A stretch of 64,000 nt of DNA from Buxus sempervirens. Its lineage: Eukaryota; Streptophyta; Magnoliopsida; Buxales; Buxaceae. Below are positions 9,611-22,823 of the stretch, in pieces. Numbering within the stretch: position 1 is the stretch's first letter; every line of letters starts with the position of its first letter. The notes beneath the pieces are model-generated. The model had not been told where the DNA came from, did not search any database, and was given only the letters and a program-made list of their open reading frames with translations. Made by a program: the position numbers and the translations under genes. The stretch spans positions 51,607,283 through 51,671,282 of the forward strand of contig OX387182.1 in assembly GCA_947561395.2 (NCBI GenBank), in the 5' to 3' direction.

Positions 9611-12600
9611 TCATAATGAATCCTTTACTCCTGTAAGACTTTCCTTGCTCAGACGCAATCCCTTGACGACATCTCTCATGTCCATTCTTTCTCTTGCCAA
9701 TTCTACAGAACACGAAACACCAATTTTGAGCACCGAAACCAAGCAACTTCTCACTTTATCTTCCTCACGAGTGCGGGTTTCCAGGTTACTACAAGTTGGG
9801 TCCTCATCAGCTGGTTCAATTTCTTCGTTGTCTTCTTCGCATGAGAGCAGCATTGGGTCCACAATATCTGGTAATTTTTCAGGCAAAGCCATCTTAGCAA
9901 AGTTATGGAGGTTCAAGCCATTTGTAAACATGTTATCCGTAGGTCTCTTTCCTGTAAACATCTCAAGTAGGAGAATTCCATAGCTGTACACATCCCCATG
10001 TGTTGATACTTGACCGCCCATGCCATATTCTGCAATTCACATAGTTCCCAATTAGAGAAATTCCCAATAAGTCAAAGGCATTGGAGAGCATGAAAATCTG
10101 ATATTCTACTCTCTTTTTTTTTTTTTCTCTTTTCTGCGACTAAGCATGCACTTGATTAGAGGTTCAATAAAATCTTGGTTTATATTGTTATACTTGCAAT
10201 ATTTTTAATGGTCAAGAAAAAATGAGAAAAATTAACTTAAAAATAAGGAGAGTTAGGTGTAAAAATCGTTAATTAAATAGTTTTTAGATGAATTTCTGTT
10301 ATGGATTTTGTGAAAATATTTGGGATCAACTAGTTATTTAAGAAATCTATCTATACTATTAGTAAAACAAAGTCAGGGAATATTCCCCAAATTTTGGCCT
10401 ACCTTTTCCATTCCTTTAAATACCCTCCTAAAATCAATAATCATGCCCAAACATGTTGTTACACATTCAAATGCAATCAAAACCACCTACTCAAACATTC
10501 AAGTAACCACCTTTGTCTATCCTTAAAAAACTATCACCCAAAGGCTTCCCTAGTAAATATGAAATAAGACTCACTTTTAGGAACTTTAAGCGGATAAGTT
10601 GGAAGTAGGATTCTAATTTTATAAGGGAATTAAATAAAAACGGAGATTAAGATGAAGGTTTTATGTAATTTTAGTGGAAATAATCAAATTAACGACAAAT
10701 TTTCAATAGAGATGTAAAATTATCAAAATTGAAAAGATTGATCAAATTTTAGTTGGTTGTAGAATTTTTGTAAGATTTGGATTCTTTCCTTCATAGGAAA
10801 AAAAAGCCATTAAGAGAAGGATATTTTTGGAGTACAATAATGGAAAAATACACTCTGCATGCTTTTATACTGAAAAAGATGTTAGACACAATTTGAGGGT
10901 TTTGCCAAAACGAGTGAAGAATGAAGACAGAAAGGTCTTATTGAAATATAATGTGGACAAAGAATTAAAGATCATCGTGCTCTTACCCATAAAAAGACCA
11001 AATTTACAGTTGATTTGGAAGTTAAAATGACTAATCAATTGTTGAGTCCCATATGGGGTTCATAAAAAATAAGTCAATGAATAAAATATACTATCAAGAT
11101 AAAAGAATTATTAGTTAGAATATAAAAATAGACAAACACTTATTAATGTCTTGGCCAATGCTTTATTTTATAGTTAAAAAAGATTTATAGGTTTATCCAA
11201 TCAAATTTCAATATATAGTCATTATTCATTTAATTAATTTAGGTTCTGCCTTGCACCTAGTTGGCAGGATATTGAAAGAAGCATACAAAACATAAAAAGG
11301 AAAACCAAAATATAGAGAGAGAGGAATCCAAGAAAACATTTCATACACTCTAATGTCCATCTCAATTGAAAAAGTTCAATTAATAACTAGAGAATATGAA
11401 GTTACTATGTCTTGACGCTAAGGAAAATGATGGCTTTGATTGAAACCATTGAAACAAAAATCCAAGTTGACAGAAACCATTAGTTTGTTGTTACCTGGTG
11501 CAGCATAGCCGATTGTTCCCAGTGTAGAAGAAATGGTTTGACTAGCTTGCAATGGGTCGAAGATTTGTGAGAGAATCCTTGCCAAACCAAAGTCACTTAC
11601 ATGAGCACACATATCCTCATCAAGAAGGACGTTGCTTGGTTTAAGATCGCAATGAACAATTGTTGGCTTACAATCATGATGAAGGTAGGACAGTGCAGAA
11701 GCCACATCCATTGCAATGTCCAGTCTCTGATGAAGACTTAAAAATCTTAATGGGATCTGTTCCTGCTGTGTAGCTTGTAGATGTAACCAATTCTCAAGGC
11801 TTCCATTGGGCATGAACTCATACACAAGAGCTTTGAAATCTTTACCCTCATTATCCATACTCGAGCAGGAAGTTAAGATCTTGACAAGATTTCGATGACG
11901 AATGTTTCTTAAAGCTTCACATTCCGACATGAAACTCTTTGAAGCTCCTTGTTCTTGAAGGTTGAGAACCTTCACCGCAACGATTGTCGCATCAGTCTCT
12001 TCATGAAATAATCCTTTATACACACTGCCATAACTACCTTCACCAATCAAGTTTGTTGAAGAGAATCCTCCTGTTGCTTGAAGGAGCTCTCTGTAAGTAA
12101 CCTTCCAATGTGATTTTCCTAATGAGGGTACAGCAGCAGTTTTCCTTCTTGACTTTCTTAGCCGGTATAGGAGAAGAACAACAACTGCTATTATTATTAA
12201 TATTAAGAAAATTGTAGCAGTTGCAGTTGTGATTACTACTATGAAAGTTGAAGATCTTTTGTGTTTCTTTGTGTCTTTGATCTCACATGGTGGCAGTTCA
12301 AGTGCTGATATTCCCCCACAAAGTTTACTGTTACCTCTCACTGATATTGCACTTGAATTTCTAAAGACACCTTCCATTGGTGTCTCACCCTCAAGATTAT
12401 TGAATGACAAATTCAACAGCTGCAACTGGGTGAAGTTTCCTAGATATTTTGGAATGGACCCAGAAAGGTTATTGTGTGAAAGATCAAGATATTGGATTCC
12501 TTCTAGGGTACTCAAGGACTGAGGAGTGGTTCCTTGGAAGAGATTTTCATTCATGTAAAGCTCCATCAAGTTTAGACATCTTCCAAGAGTGCTTGGAATT

Positions 12601-14189
12601 TCACTGAACAGGTTATTGTCAGAAACATCTAAGAACCAGAGATTTTGCAACTTACCAACCTCCAAAGGCAAGGCACCAGACAAGGCATTTTGACCCAAGC
12701 CAAGTTGAAGTAATGAGGAAAGATCCATAATTTGCTTTGGTATGTCACCAGTAAGATCGTTTGCCGAAAGATACAATTGCTGTAAATGATTGCAGTTCTT
12801 GAGACTTGCTGGGATGCTTCCACCTAACCTGTTAGCTCCAAGGTGCAATGCAGATAACTGAGTTATGTTGCCTATAAAGGATGGGATTTGTCCTGATAAC
12901 ATGTTTTCACTTAAAGACAATGTTTGCAGCTTTTGAAGCTTGCCTAGAGAGGAGGGGATGTTTCTGGTTAAACTGTTACCTCCCATTGCCAATACAATTA
13001 AGTTTAAGAGATTCCCAAGACCCACAGGAATGCTTCCATATATTTGATTTCCTTCTAGTCTTAGTCCTGTGAGTTGGATGGAGAGGTTGGCAATGGAGTT
13101 GGGCAATGGACCTCCAAAATTATTACCACTCAAAGAAATGTCTTCCAGAGAGCTGCAGTTTGTCAGAGATGTGATAAAACTCAAATCATTAGCAATCCCA
13201 CTCCCCATATGATTAATCTCAAGATTGAGTTTCTGGAGCCCCATTAAGTCTCCCAACTCTGCAGGCACTTGTCCGGAAAAACTATTTCTAGACAAATCAA
13301 GTATTTGAAGCCCTGAAGCATTGGCTAATGAATTGGGAATAGGTCCAGAGAAGGCATTTTCAGATATACCAAACCATTGAAGATTATGGAGTGTGGATCC
13401 TACGTCTAATGGGAGACTTCCATACAGATGATTTCTAGCAGTAGAAAAAATTTTGATAGATGAGAGATTATAAATGGAGGAAGGGATCATACCAGACAGT
13501 TTATTTCCACCAATATGGAAGGCTGTTAATCTTGTCAGTTGCCCAATTTCATCAGGGATGCTTCCTTCAAAACTGTTTGATAATATGTAGAGTTGTTGGA
13601 GGGATGAAAGATTTCCAAAAGACTGGGGAATCCTTCCCTGTAGATTGTTGACAGCAAAAGACAGTGCTTCAAGTTTACCTAAAGAACTAATCCCAATGGG
13701 GATCTCTCCTGTGAAATGGTTATAGCTTAAATCCATAACCATGAGGTTGATACAATGGCTAAGATTTTTGGGGATTTGCCCGTCGAAGGTATTGTTGTTG
13801 AGACTGAGCTCTTGGAGCTGGAATAAACGACCAACTTCTTCAGGGATCCCACCATGGAAGCTGTTGTTTCTGAGGTTGATAACCTTAAGAAAGGTGAGGT
13901 TTCCTATGGATGGAGATACAGAACCCCGCAGCCCTTGGCCTTGCAGATTCAAAACTGTGACCCTTAGAAGCCATGGATTGCATGTAATTCCCTGCCACTC
14001 ACAGAAATGAAGAGAATCATTCCAGGAACTCAAGGATCCGAAAGGATCCCGAGTTATGAGCTGCTTGAATGTGAGCAGTGCAAGTCGATCAGTCTCATTT
14101 CCTTCAGTAATCATCTGAGGACATGTGAACTGCAAACAGCCTGTGTACATAAGAAGGATGGCATGAATGCTCACAAGTAGAAGCCCCAT
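9611..14189 (-). CDS. LRR receptor-like kinase, subfamily XII (Xa21/EFR/FLS2 type), non-RD
   Basis: CDS = 11495..14189 plus 9611..10029, 1037 residues. This is a plasma-membrane receptor of the immune-type clade. Order: signal peptide (about 1-25); LRRNT region with the paired Cys motif SLHFCEWQGITC; more than 20 LRRs with LxxLxLxxNxLxGxIP units; a membrane span near 649-675; kinase from about 710. Kinase motifs: GEGSYGSVYK loop, VAVK lysine, HCDLKPSN catalytic loop (non-RD), DFG and APE. The single phase-1 intron splits the APE Glu codon, as is usual in this clade; its donor is CCAG|GTAACA. I chose the Met at 14189 because the paralogue shares MGLL there and a signal peptide follows. An in-frame ATG at 14243 would add 18 residues. 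Oddity: the basic residue before GTIGY is missing (STLGTIGY). The ligand is unknown. Confidence 0.9.
10030..11494 (-). other. Intron of the first receptor kinase gene, with about 1 kb of inserted repeat
   Basis: The outer parts of this 1465-bp intron match the 689-bp intron of the neighbouring paralogue, for example CCAATCAAATTTCA and ACCTAGTTGGCA. About 1 kb between 10140 and 11180 has no match there, so it was inserted here or lost there. A TCTATACTATTAGTAAA start at 10350 and a CTAGT at 10550-10554 resemble Helitron ends (compare 26858 and 44583), but no terminal hairpin is clear. Confidence 0.55.
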
Positions 14190-14683
14190 TTGCTTGGGAA
14201 ATTGATCTCTATTACTACTACTAAAAGGGAGTTGTGCCTGCAAACAGCACTTAAAAGGGTTTTGAATTCAGTTTGATTTGTTGCAGATCTGAATAATCAG
14301 CCTAACTGATCTCATTGTTTGAATTGGTCTAGTAAATGGCTTAAGACAGCTATTTTCCATAGTAAATTCCTTATCATATAAGTTGTATTATTGATTCTAC
14401 TTGGAAGATGATGAAGGTGGAAGAAGCAAAAAACTGATGCTGACACCACCGATGTCGGATCAAAAGTCAATGTACCACTTACAATACAACCATCAATAAG
14501 ATATGAATGGATGGAGTCAATGATACAACAGCTGGTGTGCATGGATAAATATTTTTTGTGAAGGTTTCTTCCATTACTAGTATTTTGTAATGATAATGAA
14601 GTCAGTAGTTATATTAGGATAGAAGTTGCTAGTGGGTCCTTTCCAATAAGTCTGCAGTTGAGATGCGTTTACTATATATATTC

Positions 14684-14756
14684 AAGATCAATCTAATATA
14701 TATATCATAATCCATCCAAGATCTATCTAATATATATATATATCATAATCCATCAA
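14684..14756. repeat. Tandem repeat of about 38 bp upstream of the receptor kinase gene
   Basis: Two near-identical copies of AAGATC(A/T)ATCTAATATATA followed by TCATAATCCATC lie about 500 bp upstream of the start codon. They are AT-rich, with a short TA microsatellite in each copy. Confidence 0.75.
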
Positions 14757-14889
14757 TCAATGTGATAGTCATCTTATCTTTGAAATGGGATTTAGATTGC
14801 AGATATCCATCCAAGACTGAAAATCAACAGGAAGTTGTATTGGGTGAGCTCATCCCATGGCCTTTTTCACACTGGGTCAGACTAAGAGG

Positions 14890-15235
14890 CTGTTTTTTTT
14901 TAAAAACAGTTCGAAGTTTTTGAATACAAAAAACCCAAAAACTTGTCAAATTGTTTTTAAAACTTATTCGGTAACTTTTTGTGAAAACAGTTTCTGTTTT
15001 TTAAAATTTTCGTTTTCGCAGTTTTTTGAAAGCATTTTTGTAATTTGACCACCGCCTCCTCCTCACCACGCCTCCACCTCCCCACCCCCACCCCATCACA
15101 CCTCCCCACCCAAGTCCACCACCACCCAAAAACCCCATCCTCTCCTCCCCCCACCACTACCCCTCCTTCCTCCCCCCACCATCACTATCTCCTCCTCCTC
15201 CTCCTCCACCTCCCCACCAGCACCACCCCAGCCCA
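14890..15235. repeat. Low-complexity block: A/T-rich flank and CCACC-type minisatellite
   Basis: 14890-15045 is T/A-rich with repeated AAAACAG/CTGTTTT-like words. 15045-15235 is almost pure C/A/T with CCACC, CCTCC and CACCCC units. Any reading frame here is a by-product of the composition. A matching block on the other strand (G-rich, GGTGG units) lies at 45310-45740 and is also flanked by an A/T-rich stretch with TTTAAAA words. Confidence 0.7.
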
Positions 15236-16460
15236 CGGCATGCAGGTTGCATGTGCCGTGCAGTCATCTCATGGGCCACGTATCAACCTGATAAACAGAA
15301 CCCCCCAAAATATTGATACAATAGGCAAGGGTCCCTGTTGATCATACCTTCACTGTATGGGGTTTATCCACTAGCGATTGTCCCATAAGCAAAGACAGTA
15401 GCACTGCAGCCGTGAAAGATCCCTTGAATCAAAGGGCTAACTTCTTTGTGAAAGATCTGAGACACATTGTCTCTTCTATTCCAAAAAAGGGATCCATCTT
15501 GTAATACCCAATCGAACTGCACTCGCAGAAAGAGTATCAAACGTTTTTAAAACCATTGATCTGCAAATACTCTGCTCAACCTCCAATCAAATTGACAAGA
15601 AAGAAAATGACATTCAGGAGATTTGTCTCACCTAGTTTCATAATCTTTGAGATGAACAGAAATTTCTTCACCTAACCCATATATTGATCACATGCAGAAG
15701 AACGGGGAACCCTAACTTTAGACAGCCATTTGGACTGCAAGTGGTTTGCCGGAGTCGAAGATCTCACGGTCTTATGGGTGCTTGATAATCCTTGCAGGAT
15801 TTCCATTTCAAAAGAACTCAAAAGACGAAATGGGAGCTTGAATTAAAGAGGATAAGAGAAATTGAAGAGGATGTTGCAGGTTCTGAGTCTTCTGACCGTT
15901 GGCTGACGACAGAGCCCCGTTTTAAACTGTCTTTTTTTTTTTAATTTGAATTTTCCAGCTGGATCTTCTTGTAAGGAGAGAGTGTTTAAGGTTTTGGGTA
16001 AGGACAGAGCCGTTTTTAGACTGCGATTTTGAATCGACCGTTGGCTTCAAATGCGGACCGTTCGTATTTGCCAGCCGGATCTGGTAAAGACGAACCAGTG
16101 ATCTACGTACATGATGTATGAACCATCATGCTACTTCTACACACTAGTCATTTGCCCTAGTGTGTTCACCCAGAGACACATGAGAGAGAGAGAGAAAAAT
16201 CTTTATTCGACTATTCGTTGGGTCTTTCAAGCATCAGCTTCTGCAACCAAGCACCAGGTGCTTCATTGGAAGAAAATCCAAATCATGTGAAACCCAAATG
16301 TTTATCTTTGAGGATTGAGAAGCTTTCAAGAGGCGAGTCATGTGCCTCTGCCTTCTAGATCTGGATGGGAGAGCGGTTCCCCATTCATAGAGGCGAAATC
16401 TTCCACAGTATCAACCGATTGAGGAAGCTCAAGATGAATAAACGTGTGCTCCAGGTAAAT
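15236..16460. other. Intergenic; possible orphan first exon at 16365-16454
   Basis: Mostly non-coding. The stretch 16365-16454 (+) reads 30 codons from an ATG (MGERFPIHRGEIFHS..., ending LKMNKRVLQ) and ends CCAG|GTAAAT, a good donor. A stop lies three codons upstream. No following exon could be found. Repeated words such as GACAGAGCC, GACCGTTGGCT and CCGGATC/CTGGATC occur twice between 15890 and 16090. Confidence 0.3.
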
Positions 16461-17965
16461 CTTCCTTGATTGGTGTTGTTCTTTACAGGTTTTGCGTACT
16501 CTGATCTCGTTTGCTACTACGTTTTCCTATTGATTTTGCTGTGCCTTTTTTGTGCTCCATTTAACCCTTTTTCGTTATCTGTGTTGTGATAGGTATTATA
16601 ATTTGTTTTTGCATTCTTTATTTGTTGTTAAGATTATGCAAGTGATTATGTAAAATGGTCATGTTTCTCATAGTAAAAACGATCAAAATGTGTATAATCA
16701 ATTTCTATACGTTAGTGTAAGGAAGATCAATGTCACTACTAATATAATACAGGGGAGATCTTCGTTATTTTGAAATAGGTGATGGAGATGTTTTGGTACT
16801 AATCAAAACCTCAAGCCAAAGAGTCTTCTGATCTCCTGCTTGATTTAGTGTATTAGTGAGAGAAGCAATCTGTTGCCAATTGAATGGACAGTGTAGTGAA
16901 TCAAAATCGTCCATGGGCATCTTTTGAATAAATCTTATAGACAAAGTGTCATTCCATTTGAGGTATGAATGAACAAATCATATATTGAACATTTTCCATG
17001 TGTGGCCATAGACAATAATTGTTTTTCAAATGAGCAATCCTTTTGGGTTTTAAATCAAAACATATAAAATAAAGGGCTGAGTTTTAAGAATTTTGACCAG
17101 ATATTAGATATACCTGCGGATGAATTTGGTAGGTGAAATAAGTTGTTTGAGGACATACAAGCTAAATTAATTTAAATAAATCAGACATCAGATATATGCC
17201 CATTGCCCAAGAATAACTTCACCGACTTACTAGAGTACATAGGGAAAAATCTTTTCCTTTTGCTTATTTTATCTAGTTTTTTTTCCTATTGAGAGATGTT
17301 TCCAATCACAAAGATGATTGCATGTGAAATCTAGATTGTTTATATTGTAAAGAAACTCTACGTAGATCATTGGACAAGTTATCACAGTGCTTAGATAGAA
17401 AATTAACTTTTTGTCGAACATGAGAACCATTGATTGTTGGATGAAATTCATTTCCCCCCTCTTTCCTTGCAATATATATTTTCCAAACATTTCATTTACT
17501 TATCCATAAAATTTGAAATTTTATGACATTTTTATCCCTTATCCTGTAAATTCATGTATTAAAAATAACCAATTAAAAGTCATGAATATTTATGAGATTT
17601 TGCTTCCACAAGATTCTTATATTAAATAATATTCTCGCTTTAATGGAAAAGAAAAACTCAGCTCCTGAATTACAGATTTTTAATGGTTTAATATAAAATT
17701 ATAAGTAATAATAGATCATGTAACTTATAATGTTCATTAATTATTTCATGGTTTCTAGGTACAAATATTGATTAATGGGGCCAATTTAACATTTTTATCA
17801 TATACAATAAAGGATATAATTGTCTGTTGATGGGCTATGTTTGACTCATATATTTTTGTATTTGGTACAAGATTGTTTTGAAATCTGACTCCATTATCTT
17901 GGGTACAAATAGTGGATAACATAAAATAAATTACGTGCTTAATTTATTAGTAAGGTCAACTATAA

Positions 17966-18006
<41 letters not shown>

Positions 18007-18958
18007 TACATATATATCTCAGATTTTTTGGATGATTACATGTCTTAATAGTCAAATGGGACTCATTATTTGGACAAAACATGGTTTTTACTATTATTAT
18101 TGTCATTTTTATCCTTCTCCTGCAATTCTATTACAAATCTAACCCGTGTAAAATACCAAACGGATTTTTTCTTCATAGAAATTTTGAAATTGCTTTGCAT
18201 ATTGAAAATGATATAGTTTGTAATTTTTTAGCAACTGATTTTTAATATTAAAACAAAGGCCTATTTTTTAAAAATTAAATAGACACTTAGAATATATTTT
18301 ATTTTTTGAATTATCTTGATAGTGTAAGTATCTTACATTATTTAGTCATAGAATTACATATTTGGTTTTTTTTATTATATTTCTTCTATAAGATTGTACT
18401 TCTTTTAACCATTTCTATAAATTTACATGGAAATTTTATTTGATTTATACTTATTCCTTTTTCTTGTCAATCAAATAGGACTCTAAATAGGATTCATAAT
18501 TTTGAGATAGAAAATTTAAGCAAGGATATTTTAGGCATATGAAAATAAAAAGCAATGGCTCATAATTAAATGGACTTGTCTTCCTAATTTCTACATTATA
18601 TACCAGTCTCCTCACCTGGCATGCTTGTGTTCAGAACCATTCTAATATTACACAGAAATACTAGTTCAATAGAACTTTAGTTGTAAGAGCACAAGATGCA
18701 AAAATGAGTTTAGAAACCACATACTAGTAACGAAATTAAGGTAAGAAAATAAGCTAATGTAACTATATATACCCGATAGGCAATACAAACGGCATGTGCT
18801 TGTAATTTGGAAATTGAAATGTCTCCACAACCAGCTAACATGATCTAAAATCGCTTTAAGAAACTTCATGCTCCTGTAATTAAAACAAATGTTAGTTTTC
18901 GTCACCAAATGTTAATATCTATGGATGCTATTAAGTCTAATTTTTCATTACCTATTAG
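16461..18958. other. AT-rich intergenic spacer with TA/CA microsatellite
   Basis: No gene seen. A (TA)n run followed by (CA)n lies at about 17970-18006. The sequence is otherwise AT-rich spacer, including the 3' flank of the second receptor kinase near 18600-18958. Confidence 0.55.
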
Positions 18959-21900
18959 TTAAGGAATAGCTGGTATCTCTACATGAATCCTTGCTCCTGT
19001 ATAAGCATCCTTAATCAAATGCAACCCGTTCACAACATCTCTCATGGTCATTCTTTCTCTTGCTGATTCCAAAGAACATGCAACTCCAATTTTGACTATC
19101 AAGATCAAGCAATTTCTCACTTTATCTTTCTCGTATGTCTGGTTCTCTAAGTTACCAATTACTTCCTTGTGTTCTATTTCTTCTAGGTCTTCTTCACATG
19201 AGAGCAGTATTGGGTCTACAGCATCTAGCACTTTATCAGGCAAAGCCATCTTAGCAAAGGTATGGATGTTCAAACCATCTGTAAACATGTTGTCAGTAGG
19301 ACCCTTTCCTGTAAACATCTCTAATAAGAGAATTCCATAGCTGTACACATCTCCTTGTGTTGACACTTGACCACCCAAGCCATATTCTGCAATTCGTAAT
19401 TGTTCTTGATTAAACAACTTGTTAAGATTATGACTTATTAGGGGAATTACAAAGTCAAAAGAAACAACCCAAAAAACAAAAAAAAATTTGGAGGCAAAAA
19501 AAAAAAGAAAAATTAAAGAAAAGGATAGATGACCATATACATTATAGTATGGAATCCATAATGCATGGGAGGAAAAAATGAAAATCTAATATTTTCCGTT
19601 CTTCTCTTTTCTTTGTAAAGGTTTCTCCAATCAAATTTCATGACATAAGTATTATTTATTTCCTTATTTCTAGTTGTGATCTTGTACCTAGTTGGCAAGC
19701 AATTGATAGAAGTGCATAAAAGATAAATAGGCTAATTGGGGAGAAACATAAGGGGAAAGGGAAGATACAATTGATGTGCTACACATGAATCTCTGTGGAG
19801 GAAAAGAAAATTGGTTATTTATGAGTCTTAACTCATTGCTAAATTGAAATTTGTACTAAGTAATATTTACTTTTAAACCAAAATCAAAGTCAAAAGAAAC
19901 GATTCATTTGTTGCTACTCCAGAAACTTTTCATCACTCTCAACTTCCTGATATCCATTACTTGTAATAGTCCTAATCATGGTATTTTGGCATCAACAAAT
20001 TTTTTAATACATTTTACGGGGGCTAGAAATGATTATTAGTAGAGAAATGGGAAGAAAACAAAAACAAACCATTACCTGGTGCAGCATACCCAATTGTCCC
20101 CTTCAATGTAGATGAAATGGTTTGATTTTGAAGTAACGGCGAGAGAAGCCTTGCTAAACCAAAATCACTTACACGAGCACACATATCATTGTCAAGAAGG
20201 ATGTTGCTTGGTTTAAGATCAGAATGAACAATCGTTGGTTGGCAGTCATGATGAAGGTAAGACAATGCAGAGGCCACATCAATTGCAATGTCCAATCTCT
20301 GAAGAAGGTTTAAACATCTTGGTGAGATCTGCTTGTGTGCTTGTGGATGCAACCATCTTTCAAGGCTTCCATTAGGCATGAACTCAAACACAAGAGCTTT
20401 GAATTCTTTAGCTTCATCATCCACACTTGAGCATGATGTTAGGATCTTGACAAGATTTTGATGCTGAATGTTTCTTAAAGCTTCACATTCTGACATGAAA
20501 CTCTTGGAAGTTCCTCGTTCTTGAAGTTTGAGAACCTTCACGGCAACAATTGTCTCAACCTGTTTGAGAGTAAAAACTGCTTTATACACAGTGCCAAAAC
20601 CACCTTCACCCATCAAATTGGGTAAAGAGAACCCTCCTGTTGCTCTAAGGAGTTCTTCATAAGTAACCTTCCAATGTGATTTCCCAAATGATGCGACAGC
20701 AGCTTGCTTTCTTCTTGGCTTTCTCCTCCAGCATAGAAGAAGAGCAACTGCTACTATGCTTGAAAAGATTATTGCACTTGTTGCTATGACTACTACTTTG
20801 AAAGTTAAAGATCTTTTGTTCTTTTTCTGTTCTTTGACTGAACATGGAGGCAGTTTTAGTGGCGGTATTCCTCCACAAAGTTTGCTGTTCCCGGCCACTG
20901 AAATTGTACTTGCATTTCTAAAGAGTCCTTCTGCTGGTATCTCGCCCTCGAGATTATTAAATGATAGATTCAACTGCTGCAAGTGGGTGAAGCTCATGAA
21001 GTATTTTGGAATCGGCCCAGAAAACTTATTGTGTGAAACATCCAGATACTCAATTCCTTTTAGAGAACTGAAAGTTTGAGGAATGGTTCCCCTTAAGAAA
21101 TTTCCATTCATGTAAAGCTCCGTCAAGCTTAGGCAACTTCCAAGCATGCTTGGAATTTCACCGGACAGCTTATTCTTAGAAAGCCTTAAGCCCCACAGCT
21201 TCTTCAAGTAACCTACCTCTGAAGGCAAAGGATCAGTCAAGGAATTATGACTTAAGTCAAGTGCAAGTAAGGAGGAAAGGCCTATAAATTGCTTTGGTAT
21301 GTCACCGGTAAGATAATTTTGCTCGAGAAACAAATATTGTAAGTAACGGCATTTTCTGAAACTTGGTGAGATGCTTCCATTTAACCTATTAGTTCCTAGG
21401 TTGAGCAATGATAATTGAGTAATGTTGTTACATAAGAAGGATGGGATCTGTCCCGACAACTTGTTTTCTCCTAATGCCAATGCTTGCAGCTTATGAAGCT
21501 TTCCAAGAGAGGAAGGAATGACACCAGTTAAAAGATTTTCTGCCATTGCCAATACAATTAGGTTTGCGAGGTTGCCAAGGCCCGTAGGAATGCTCCCAGA
21601 TATTTGATTTCTTGATAATCTTAAAGCTGTAAGTTGGACGGAGAGGTTGGAGACAGAGTTGGGTAATGAACCTCCAAAATTATTAGCACTCAGAGAAATG
21701 CTTTCTAGAGTGCTGCAGTTACTCAAAGATGTGATGAAACTCAAATCATTAGCAGTCCTGCTCCCTAGTTGATTAACCTTAAGATTCATTTTCTGGAGAC
21801 TCCTTAAGGCTCCCAAGTTAGTGGGTACTTGTCCGGAAAAATTGTTAATCAGACAAATCAAGTATTTTAAGCCCTGAAGCATTGGCTAATGAATTGGGAA

Positions 21901-22774
21901 TGGGCCCAGAAAAGGTATTTAAACCTATACCAAACTGTTGAAGATTAGGGAGAGTGGATCCGATGTCCAATGGGAGACTTCCATACAATCGGTTATCGGT
22001 TGCAAAGAAAATTTCCATAGATGAGAGATTATATATGGAGGGAGGGATCATACCAGACAGTTTATTTACACTAATCTGGAAGGCTGTTAATCTCTTCAAT
22101 TGGCCAAGTTCATCTGGGATGCCTCCTTCCAAACTATTAGAGTATAGATGGAGTTGTTGGAGAGATGAAAGGTTTCCAAAAGATTGAGGAATCCTTCCCT
22201 GCAAATTGTTGGCAAAAAGATGAAGAAGCTCAAGTTTATCCAAAGAACCAATGCTGGTGGGAACATTTCCGATGAAAAAGTTATAACTTAAATCTATGAC
22301 CATGAGGTTGAAACAATGGCTAAGATTTTCATGGATTTGCCCTCTGAAGCTATTATTGTTGAGGCTGAGCTCTTGAAGCCGGAACAGACAACCTACGTCT
22401 TGGGGAATCACACCATGGAAGCTGTTGTTACTAAGGTTAATGACCTTAAGAAATGTGAGGTTTCCTATGGATGGAGACAAAGAACCCAATAGGCTCTGAC
22501 CTTGTAGATTCAAAACTGTGACCCTTTGATGTCGTCGACTGCATGTAATCCCCTGCCACTCACAGAAATGAAGAGAATCATTCCAAGAGTGCAAGGCTCC
22601 AAGAGGATCGTTTGTTATGAGCTTCTTGAATGCAAGCAGAGCAACTCGATCAGTTTCATTTCCACGTCTGAACATCTGAGGACATGTGGACTGCAGAGAG
22701 CCTATGTATATAAGAAGGATGGCATGAATGAAAAGTGAATTTGATGCCTTTGAGTGCACAGGTAGAAGCCCCAT
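18959..22774 (-). pseudogene. LRR receptor-like kinase, subfamily XII, frameshifted paralogue
   Basis: Exons 20076..22774 and 18959..19386, minus strand, the same structure as the gene at 9611-14189. The start MGLLPVHS, signal peptide, LRRNT (SLHFCEWQGITC) and LRRs read cleanly to about 21850. There one extra base, compared with the paralogue, ends the frame after LKILDLSD. The rest of the LRRs, membrane span and kinase continue in another frame. Exon length also fits one net extra base. The kinase part has all its core motifs: GEGGFGTVYK, VAVK, DFG, APE. Its catalytic loop reads HSDLKPSN, still non-RD, with Ser where the paralogue has Cys. As it stands it could give only a secreted LRR fragment of 309 residues. 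Recent decay is likely because the remaining frame is open. A sequencing error is possible. Confidence 0.85.
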
Positions 22775-22823
22775 TTGGTTGGAAAAAGGATTCGGAAAAA
22801 TGGAGATATTTGAGCTTGTAATT

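Noticed and set aside
10350-10553. Complete Helitron in the receptor kinase intron
   Set aside because: The TC start and a CTAGT are present, but there is no hairpin before the end; kept only as a Helitron-like trace.
12229-14010. Several plus-strand open frames of 60-100 codons across the first receptor kinase exon
   Set aside because: They are antisense shadows of the LRR and kinase coding sequence and have no independent support.
15045-15341. 98-codon Pro-rich open frame
   Set aside because: It results from the CCACC-type low-complexity block; no start context or conserved domain.
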